A model generated the notes under the pieces. It was not told the DNA's origin. It saw only the letters and a list, made by a program, of their open reading frames with translations, and searched no databases. The position numbers were made by a program, and so were the translations under genes. Positions 1 through 5,050 of a stretch of DNA of 5,050 bases are shown one piece after another (the stretch's first letter is position 1; each line of letters begins with the position of its first letter). The DNA comes from Bacteroidales bacterium Bact_16. Its GTDB lineage: Bacteria; Bacteroidota; Bacteroidia; Bacteroidales; UBA932. The stretch lies in the NCBI GenBank assembly GCA_001602885.1, contig LUZH01000277.1:1-5050 (forward strand), given 5' to 3'.

Positions 1-399
1 GTCGGCTCCATCCTCTGGGCCCTCGTGCTTCCTAAATTCAAGTCGCTCCGCCTGGCTTACGTGGTGAGCCTGCTGATCGGCGCGGCCGGTTTCATTTCCA
101 TCGCTTTCATCCACAACCAGTACCTGCTGTTCGTGTCGTATTTCCTCATCGGAGCGGCCTGGGCGGCGATGCTGGCCCTGCCCTTCACCCTGCTCACCAA
201 CGCGCTGAACGGGGAGCACATGGGCAGCTACCTGGGGCTGTTCAACTGCACGATCTGCCTTCCGCAGATTGTCGCAGCCGCCCTGGGCGGCGTGGTGCTT
301 CACCTGGTCGGCGGCGTGCAGGCCCACATGCTCGTGATCGCCGGTGTCCTGCTCATCTGCGGCTGCCTGGCGGTCGCTCTCGTCGAAGAACGCAAATAA
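1..399 (+). CDS. MFS-type sugar transporter, C-terminal part (5' end outside the window)
   Basis: This is an open frame from the first base to a TAA at 397-399, giving the last 132 residues of an integral inner-membrane protein. A GTG at 25 is probably internal, because the frame is open upstream of it. The sequence shows the end of one hydrophobic helix, a basic loop (PKFKSLR), then four membrane segments at about 55-117, 121-207, 220-300 and 319-384, and a short charged tail ending in VEERK. This fits helices 8-12 of a 12-helix major facilitator. The segment with GSYLGLFN followed by LPQIVAA resembles the helix-11 region of the SLC45-like/GPH-type disaccharide transporters often found in Bacteroidota alpha-glucan loci. 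I infer import of maltose or a similar small sugar from the periplasm. It lies 30 bases upstream of susC on the same strand, consistent with one operon. Codon use is less biased than in susC and susD, as expected for a less abundant membrane protein. The substrate is unproven, and another MFS subfamily is possible. Confidence 0.85.
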   Translation, partial: VGSILWALVLPKFKSLRLAYVVSLLIGAAGFISIAFIHNQYLLFVSYFLIGAAWAAMLALPFTLLTNALNGEHMGSYLGLFNCTICLPQIVAAALGGVVLHLVGGVQAHMLVIAGVLLICGCLAVALVEERK

Positions 400-429
400 G
401 TTTATTCTATCTAATAACCTTTCATTTTT
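400..429 (+). promoter_or_regulatory. AT-rich leader between the transporter gene and susC
   Basis: This 30-base gap has only six G or C bases, in sharp contrast to the GC-rich genes on either side. It ends in a T-rich stretch directly before the susC ATG and has no Shine-Dalgarno-like purine run. Bacteroidota generally start translation from AT-rich, weakly structured leaders, so I read it as the susC translation initiation region. I found no TAnnTTTG (-7) element, and the gap is too short to hold a full Bacteroidota promoter without reaching into the upstream coding region. No hairpin terminator is visible. Read-through from the transporter gene is therefore likely, although a promoter inside the end of that gene cannot be excluded. 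Confidence 0.45.
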
Positions 430-3411
430 ATGAAAAAAATCCTATCCATCCTTGCGGCTGTCGCGCTCTCGGGCGTGATGGGCGTCACCGCATCCGCACA
501 AGGCTATGCGGTCCGGGGCGTGGTTGTGGACCAGATCGGCCCCGTGGTGGGTGCTTCCGTCATCGAGACGGGCACGACCAACGGTTCCGTCACCGACCTG
601 GACGGCAACTTCTCCTTCAGGGTTTCTTCCCCCGATGCCACGGTCACCATCAGCTGCATCGGCTACACCACTCAGACCTATAAGGCTTCGGCCATACCTG
701 CTACCATCACCCTCGTCGAGGACAGCGAGTTCCTGGACGAAATCGTGGTCATCGGCTATGGTACCGTCAAGAAGAGCGACCTGACCGGTTCCGTTTCGAC
801 GGTCAAGGCCGACGAACTCAACAAGGGCGTCATCACCACGCCGGCTGACCTGCTCCGCGGCAAGAGCGCGGGCGTGGTCGTGACCGCCGGCTCCGGTATG
901 CCGGGCGCCGGCGCGACCATCCGCATCCGCGGTACCGCGTCGCTCAACGCCGACCAGAGCCCGCTCATCGTCATCGACGGCCTGCCCGTCTCGAACGACG
1001 GCATCGCCGGCATGTCCGACCCGCTCTCTTCCATCAACCCGGAAGACATCGAGAGCTTCACCGTCCTGAAGGACGCGTCCGCGACCGCCATTTACGGTTC
1101 CCGCGCCTCCAACGGCGTCATCGTGATCACCACGAAGAAGGGTGCCAAGACCGGCAGCTCGCTGCCGCAGGTGTCCATCGACTTCACGACTTCCGTCAAC
1201 ACCATCGCCAAGTACCAGAAGGTGCTTGACGCCCAGGGCATCACCAACCTGATCCGCAGCTTCTACGGTGCCAACTCCACCGCCGAGGCCAACCTCGGCG
1301 TGGCCGGCGTCCTCTCCGATACCGACTGGCAGAAGGAGATCTACCAGGTCGCCCCGACCTACGACGGCAACATCTCCCTCAACGGCCGCATCGGCGACTT
1401 CCTGCCGTACCGCGTGTCCGGCGGCTTCATGTCCCAGACCGGTACGCTGAAGGGCTCGAAGATGAACCGCGGCACCCTGTCGCTGAACCTCTCACCGAGC
1501 TTCTTCGACAAGCACCTCAGCATCAACCTCAACGGCAAGGGCACCTATGCCAAGAACTGGTACGCCAACCAGGACGCCATCGGCGCCGCCAACCACTACG
1601 ACCCGACCAAGCCGGTCTACTGCGACGATCCCGCCCACAGCCTGAACGGCTACACCGCGTGGTACGACACCGCCGGCAACCTCAACGTGATGGCTACGAT
1701 GAACCCGGTCGCCCTGCTCAACGACAAGACCGACCAGGCCGACGCCTACCGCTTCATCGGCAACGCGCAGTTCGACTACAAGATCCATGGTCTGGAAGCC
1801 CTCCGCTTCAACCTCAACCTCGGTATCGACTGGGCCAAGTCCAAAGGCTTCAACGAGCTCGCGATGGGTTCCGAGGCTTCCTACCACAACACCAACCAGT
1901 CCGGCGGCGGCCAGCACACCGACTACGACTACAGCCGTCTGAACACGACCCTCGAGTTCTACGGCGACTACAACCAGACCTTCGGCCAGCACAACATCGA
2001 CCTGATGGCCGGTTATTCCTGGCAGCGCTTCTACAGCGAGAACAACAGCCTGACCAACCGCATCAGCGACGGCGCCAAGCTCGCCGACGGCCGCGGCAAG
2101 GGCGAACTCTACCTGATCTCCTTCTTCGGCCGCGCCAACTACGGCTTCGCCGACAAGTACCTCCTGACCGCCACGGTCCGCGCCGACGGTACTTCCCGTT
2201 TCCAGAACCACAAGTGGGGTATCTTCCCGTCCGTGGCCTTCGGCTGGAACGTGATGAAAGAAGACTTCATGTCCGAGGCCGACGCGCTCTCGACCCTGAA
2301 GCTCCGCCTCTCCTGGGGCCAGACCGGCCAGCAGGCCGTGGGTGGCTATTATGACACCTTCGCGCAGTTCCTGACCCACCAGCTGGGCTCCTACTACTAC
2401 TTCAACGACACGCTCATCACCCCGATCTCCGCGCTGGGCTACAGCGCCGACCTCCGCTGGGAGACGACGACGACCTACAACATCGGTCTCGACTTCGGTT
2501 TCTGGGACGACCGCCTGACGGCCAACCTCGACCTCTATCAGCGTGACACCAAGGACATCCTCAACTTCATCCCGGTGCCCGCCCTGTCGAACCTGACCAA
2601 CTACCTCAACACCAACATCGGCTCGATGACCAACAAGGGTATCGAGCTCGACCTCAACGCCATCCTGGTCGAGACCCGCGACATGAGCTGGACCCTCGGC
2701 GCCAACGTTGCCTACAACTTCAACGAGATCACCAAGCTGACCGCTTCCGACGACAACGCCACGGGCGTGGAGACGGGCGGCATCTCCGGCGGTACCGGCA
2801 ACAACGTGCAGATGTTCCAGGTCGGCATGCCGATGAACGCCTTCTACGTGTACCAGCAGGTCTATGACGCTGCCGGCAAGCCGATCAGCGGCGTCTACGT
2901 GGACCGCAACAACGACGGTTCCATCACCGCCGACGACAAGTACTTCTTCCACAAGCCGTTCGCGGACTACACGATCGGTTTCAACACCACCTTCTCCTAC
3001 AAGAACTGGACGGCGGCCCTCTCCGGCCACGCCTCCATCGGCAACTGGGTGTACAACAACGTCGCCTCCGACACCGAGATGCTCGCGGACCTGTGGACCA
3101 ACAGCTTCATCAGCAACCGTCTCGCCTCCGCCACCAACTCGATGTTCTCGCAGGCCCAGTACCTGTCCGACTACTACGTGCGCAACGCGTCCTTCCTCAA
3201 GCTGGACAACTTCACGGTCGGCTACACCTTCCCGAAACTCTTCAAGGTGACGGATAGCCGCGACGCTTCCCTCAACGTCTTCGGTACCGTGCAGAACATC
3301 TGCACCCTGACCGGCTACGACGGAATCGATCCGGAAATCTACGGCGGCATCGACGGTGCCATGTACCCGCGTCCCCGTACGTTTGTCCTTGGTGTCAAGT
3401 TCAACTTCTAA
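430..3411 (+). CDS. susC: SusC/RagA-family TonB-dependent outer-membrane oligosaccharide transporter
   Basis: This 993-residue protein is of usual SusC length (about 1000). With its SusD partner it imports oligosaccharides across the outer membrane using TonB energy. The ATG at 430 begins a clear signal peptide: MKK, a hydrophobic core, and a likely signal peptidase I cut after Ala-Ser-Ala (residues 21-23). Residues about 27-97 form a carboxypeptidase-regulatory-like beta-sandwich with the family's TTNGSVTDLDGNF motif and a later IGY. A TonB-box-like segment, FLDEIVVIGYG, lies at 101-111. The plug runs from about 115 to 240. It contains IRIRG (164-168), PLIVIDGLPV (178-187) and the SusC signature at about 206-238 (SFTVLKDASATAIYGSRASN and the following GVIVITTKKG). 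The rest is an aromatic-rich 22-strand barrel ending in VLGVKFNF with a C-terminal Phe, as expected for BAM-assembled proteins. An EF-hand-like loop is at 825-836. No STN/N-terminal signalling extension is present, so an ECF-sigma/anti-sigma circuit is unlikely. The gene is intact, with very strong C-ending codon preference suggesting high expression. The substrate is inferred from its SusD neighbour. Confidence 0.97.
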   Translation: MKKILSILAAVALSGVMGVTASAQGYAVRGVVVDQIGPVVGASVIETGTTNGSVTDLDGNFSFRVSSPDATVTISCIGYTTQTYKASAIPATITLVEDSEFLDEIVVIGYGTVKKSDLTGSVSTVKADELNKGVITTPADLLRGKSAGVVVTAGSGMPGAGATIRIRGTASLNADQSPLIVIDGLPVSNDGIAGMSDPLSSINPEDIESFTVLKDASATAIYGSRASNGVIVITTKKGAKTGSSLPQVSIDFTTSVNTIAKYQKVLDAQGITNLIRSFYGANSTAEANLGVAGVLSDTDWQKEIYQVAPTYDGNISLNGRIGDFLPYRVSGGFMSQTGTLKGSKMNRGTLSLNLSPSFFDKHLSINLNGKGTYAKNWYANQDAIGAANHYDPTKPVYCDDPAHSLNGYTAWYDTAGNLNVMATMNPVALLNDKTDQADAYRFIGNAQFDYKIHGLEALRFNLNLGIDWAKSKGFNELAMGSEASYHNTNQSGGGQHTDYDYSRLNTTLEFYGDYNQTFGQHNIDLMAGYSWQRFYSENNSLTNRISDGAKLADGRGKGELYLISFFGRANYGFADKYLLTATVRADGTSRFQNHKWGIFPSVAFGWNVMKEDFMSEADALSTLKLRLSWGQTGQQAVGGYYDTFAQFLTHQLGSYYYFNDTLITPISALGYSADLRWETTTTYNIGLDFGFWDDRLTANLDLYQRDTKDILNFIPVPALSNLTNYLNTNIGSMTNKGIELDLNAILVETRDMSWTLGANVAYNFNEITKLTASDDNATGVETGGISGGTGNNVQMFQVGMPMNAFYVYQQVYDAAGKPISGVYVDRNNDGSITADDKYFFHKPFADYTIGFNTTFSYKNWTAALSGHASIGNWVYNNVASDTEMLADLWTNSFISNRLASATNSMFSQAQYLSDYYVRNASFLKLDNFTVGYTFPKLFKVTDSRDASLNVFGTVQNICTLTGYDGIDPEIYGGIDGAMYPRPRTFVLGVKFNF

Positions 3412-3414
3412 TCC

Positions 3415-3418
3415 AGGA
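3415..3418 (+). promoter_or_regulatory. possible Shine-Dalgarno-like AGGA before susD
   Basis: The 13-base gap between the susC TAA (3409-3411) and the susD ATG (3425) contains AGGA, six bases ahead of the start. This is the position a Shine-Dalgarno site would take. Bacteroidota rarely depend on such sites and a four-base match can arise by chance, so its use is uncertain. Translational coupling to susC is an equally good explanation given the short gap. Confidence 0.25.
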
Positions 3419-3424
3419 TAGCAT

Positions 3425-4981
3425 ATGAAAAAGATCAAATATATTCTCGGTACGATCGCCCTGGCGGCTTCCCTGACCGCCTGCGTCGGCGACCTCAACG
3501 TCACCCCGATCGACCCGAACGCCAACACGGCGGACAAGGCCCTCAAGGACAAGGATTCCTATGAGTCCTTCCTGGCGGGCGTCTACACCGGCTTCGCCAC
3601 CTCCGGCTTCTACGGAGCCAACGGCGCAGCCTCCATCTCCGGCCTCGACGGCGGTGCCTCCCAGTACATCCGCGGCCTGTTCCACCACACCGGCCTGACC
3701 ACCGACGAGGCGGTCTGCGGCTGGAACGACCAGACCATCAAGAATTTCCACTGGATGGACTGGACGACCGACGACACGTTCATCTACGCTTTCTACTCCC
3801 GCATCTTCATGCAGGTCTCCATGGCCAACGAGTTCATCCGCGAGGCCCTTGCTTCCGAAGTGAACTTCACCGAGAAGGAAGAATACATCGCCGAGGCCCG
3901 CGTCCTGCGCGCCATCGCCTACTACCACGCCATCGACAACTTCGGCAACGTGCCCTTCGCTGACGAGACCGCCATCGTGGGCCAGAACCCGGAGCAGATG
4001 CCGCGCGCCGAACTGTACGCCTGGCTCGAGACCGAGCTCCGCGACCTGATCGACAACAGCGCCCTGGCCGCTCCGCGCGCCAACGGCTACGCCCGTGCCG
4101 ACAAGGGTGTCGCGAAGTTCATCCTCGCCAAGCTCTACCTCAACGCCGAGGTGTTCACCGGCACCGCCCAGTGGCAGAAGTGCGCCGACGTCCTGAAGGA
4201 CCTGATGGACGACGGCTACAGCCTCCACACCTCCTCCGCCGGCGTGTACAGCGCCTACCAGGAGCTCTTCCTCGCCGACAACGACAAGCGCACGGACGAG
4301 ATCATCTTCGCGGTCGAGCAGGACGGTGTCAACACCACCAGCTACGGCGCCACGAACTACCTGATCTTCGCCTCCACCGGCGGCTCGATGGACGTGACCA
4401 AGATCGGTATCTCCTCCGGCTGGGGCGGTCTGCGCACCACGCCTGAGTTCTACAACAAGTTCGAGGCGACCGACGCCCGCAACCTGTTCTACACCAGCGG
4501 CCAGCAGAAGGACATCGACGACATCGGCGAGTTCACCAACGGCTACGCCTTCATGAAGTACCTCAACATGAACAGCGACGGCACGCCCGGCAAGGAGCAG
4601 GGCTTCGTGGACACCGATTTCCCGATGATGCGCTATGCCGACGTGCTGCTGATGGCGGCCGAGTGCCACAAGCGCGGCGCTTCTATCGAAGGCCTTGAGG
4701 CCCTCAACGCCGTGCGCGAGCGCGCCGGCCTCGCCAAAGTGAGCAACTACACCCTGCAGGATGTGCTCGACGAGCGTGCCCGCGAACTCTATCTTGAGTG
4801 CTGGCGCCGCAACGACCTCATCCGCTTCGGCCTCTTCACCTCCGGCGACTATGTCTGGCAGTGGAAGGGCGGCGTCAAGGAAGGCGCTTCCGTGGACAGC
4901 CACTTCAACCTCTTCCCGATTCCGGATTCCGACCGGCTTGCCAACAGCAACCTCCAGCAGAACCCTGGCTACACTAAATGA
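3425..4981 (+). CDS. susD: SusD/RagB-family surface glycan-binding lipoprotein, starch-SusD-like
   Basis: This 518-residue surface lipoprotein caps the SusC barrel and binds incoming oligosaccharide. The start at 3425 gives a lipoprotein signal, MKKIKYILGT then IALAASLTAC, with lipidated Cys20. Residues about 21-220 match the SusD-like N-terminal half, including TPIDP (27-31) and the TPR-type helix with RVLRAIAYYHAIDNFGNVPF (159-178). Residues about 290-518 match the SusD/RagB C-terminal half, including VDTDFPMMRYADVLLMAAE (395-413), the RRNDLIRFG region (461-469) and WQWKGG (478-483). Compared from memory with starch SusD of B. thetaiotaomicron (551 residues), many stretches align, among them YLNAEVFTG (238-246), ELFLADND (280-287), QDGVNTTSYG (299-308) and the C-terminal FPIPDSD (497-503). 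W100, Y307 and W333 align with its aromatic starch cradle (W98, Y296, W320), and R83 with R81. I infer alpha-glucan binding. A loop of roughly 35 residues present in that homologue after about residue 345 is missing here. The gene is intact and probably coupled to susC. Confidence 0.96.
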   Translation: MKKIKYILGTIALAASLTACVGDLNVTPIDPNANTADKALKDKDSYESFLAGVYTGFATSGFYGANGAASISGLDGGASQYIRGLFHHTGLTTDEAVCGWNDQTIKNFHWMDWTTDDTFIYAFYSRIFMQVSMANEFIREALASEVNFTEKEEYIAEARVLRAIAYYHAIDNFGNVPFADETAIVGQNPEQMPRAELYAWLETELRDLIDNSALAAPRANGYARADKGVAKFILAKLYLNAEVFTGTAQWQKCADVLKDLMDDGYSLHTSSAGVYSAYQELFLADNDKRTDEIIFAVEQDGVNTTSYGATNYLIFASTGGSMDVTKIGISSGWGGLRTTPEFYNKFEATDARNLFYTSGQQKDIDDIGEFTNGYAFMKYLNMNSDGTPGKEQGFVDTDFPMMRYADVLLMAAECHKRGASIEGLEALNAVRERAGLAKVSNYTLQDVLDERARELYLECWRRNDLIRFGLFTSGDYVWQWKGGVKEGASVDSHFNLFPIPDSDRLANSNLQQNPGYTK

Positions 4982-4989
4982 CAATCGAA

Positions 4990-5050
4990 ATGAAAAAGAT
5001 ATTCTCCTTCCTTCTTGCAGGTCTGGTCGGCCTGATGGCCGCCTCCTGCG
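4990..5050 (+). CDS. N-terminus of a lipoprotein, probably a SusE-like glycan-binding protein (3' end outside the window)
   Basis: The ATG at 4990 opens a frame that runs off the window after 20 codons. It reads MKKIFSFLLAGLVGLMAASC, a textbook lipoprotein signal peptide: two lysines, a hydrophobic core, and an Ala-Ala-Ser-Cys lipobox with Cys20 encoded at 5047-5049. The protein is therefore predicted to be a lipidated, probably outer-membrane, protein. It begins eight bases after the susD stop on the same strand, so it almost certainly belongs to the same operon. In Bacteroidota glycan loci the lipoprotein gene right after susD usually encodes a SusE/SusF-type or other surface glycan-binding protein, but sometimes a surface glycoside hydrolase. 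With only the signal peptide visible, its function is inferred from position alone. An in-frame ATG at 4978, overlapping the susD TGA, is an alternative start that would add Met-Thr-Ile-Glu. I prefer 4990 because it puts the lysines at the N-terminus. Confidence 0.72.
   Translation, partial: MKKIFSFLLAGLVGLMAASC

Noticed and set aside
400..429. Canonical Bacteroidota promoter (TAnnTTTG with an upstream TTTG-type element) before susC
   Set aside because: The AT-rich gap contains TA-rich and T-rich runs but no TAnnTTTG match, and it is too short for both elements.
506..2354. Shorter alternative-frame open stretches within susC (506-784 +, 756-1091 -, 1268-1450 +, 1359-1544 -, 1659-2354 +)
   Set aside because: All overlap the intact SusC reading frame, have skewed Arg/Pro/Ser- or Gln-rich compositions typical of shifted GC-rich frames, and lack any start context or motif.
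2461..2476. acg-type triplet repeat encoding four Thr in SusC (residues 679-682)
   Set aside because: It is only a few units long and lies in a normal beta-strand region typical of the family, so it is not evidence of phase variation or a functional repeat.
3482..3496. Strong Bacteroidota surface-export signal after the SusD lipidated Cys
   Set aside because: The residues after Cys20 are VGDLN, with a single acid at +3, so they do not make a convincing acidic export motif. Surface location is better supported by the SusD family itself.
1492..3552. Antisense open frame of 686 codons opposite susC
   Set aside because: It results from strong third-position C/G bias in susC, which removes stop codons on the opposite strand. 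Its translation is a low-complexity run rich in Val, Gly, Glu and Asp with no domain or membrane pattern, and it crosses the susC-susD junction.
2864..4446. Alternative-frame open stretches at 2864-3250 and 4171-4446 on the + strand
   Set aside because: They are Thr/Ser/Pro/Arg-rich or Arg-rich shifted readings of susC and susD with no independent support.
3401..4984. Antisense open frame of 527 codons opposite susD
   Set aside because: This is the same codon-bias effect: a Val/Gly/Glu/Ala-rich composition with no recognisable motif, lying wholly over a convincing susD gene.

Overview
The window looks like chromosomal DNA from a GC-rich member of the Bacteroidota, most likely the order Bacteroidales; the genus cannot be fixed from the sequence. 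The evidence is a tandem SusC/SusD outer-membrane pair, a following lipoprotein gene, N-termini beginning MKK with Bacteroidota-type signal peptides, and an AT-rich rather than Shine-Dalgarno-type leader before susC. The coding DNA is strongly biased to C or G in third codon positions. By eye the overall G+C is around 60%, so common low-GC Bacteroides are less likely.

Layout, all on the + strand and tightly packed: (1) 1-399, the C-terminal third of an inner-membrane MFS-type transporter whose start lies upstream; (2) 400-429, a 30-base AT-rich gap; (3) 430-3411, a complete SusC/RagA-type TonB-dependent transporter of 993 residues; (4) 3412-3424, a 13-base gap; (5) 3425-4981, a complete SusD/RagB-type glycan-binding lipoprotein of 518 residues; (6) 4990-5050, the first 20 codons of a third lipoprotein gene, cut by the window edge. 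No gap exceeds 30 bases, and no terminator, RNA gene, mobile element, CRISPR array or substantial repeat was seen.

Together this is the middle of a polysaccharide utilization locus. The SusD lipoprotein caps the SusC barrel and captures an oligosaccharide at the cell surface. SusC imports it into the periplasm using TonB energy. The MFS protein would carry the released small sugars across the inner membrane. The downstream lipoprotein sits where SusE-like surface glycan-binding proteins usually sit.

The most informative point is substrate. The SusD protein resembles the starch-binding SusD of Bacteroides thetaiotaomicron across much of its length, and it keeps counterparts of the three aromatic residues that cradle the starch helix. 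I therefore infer an alpha-glucan (starch, glycogen or maltooligosaccharide) locus. That rests on a comparison made from memory. No wholly new system is evident; this is a recognisable starch-type Sus locus in a high-GC lineage with a few details worth checking.
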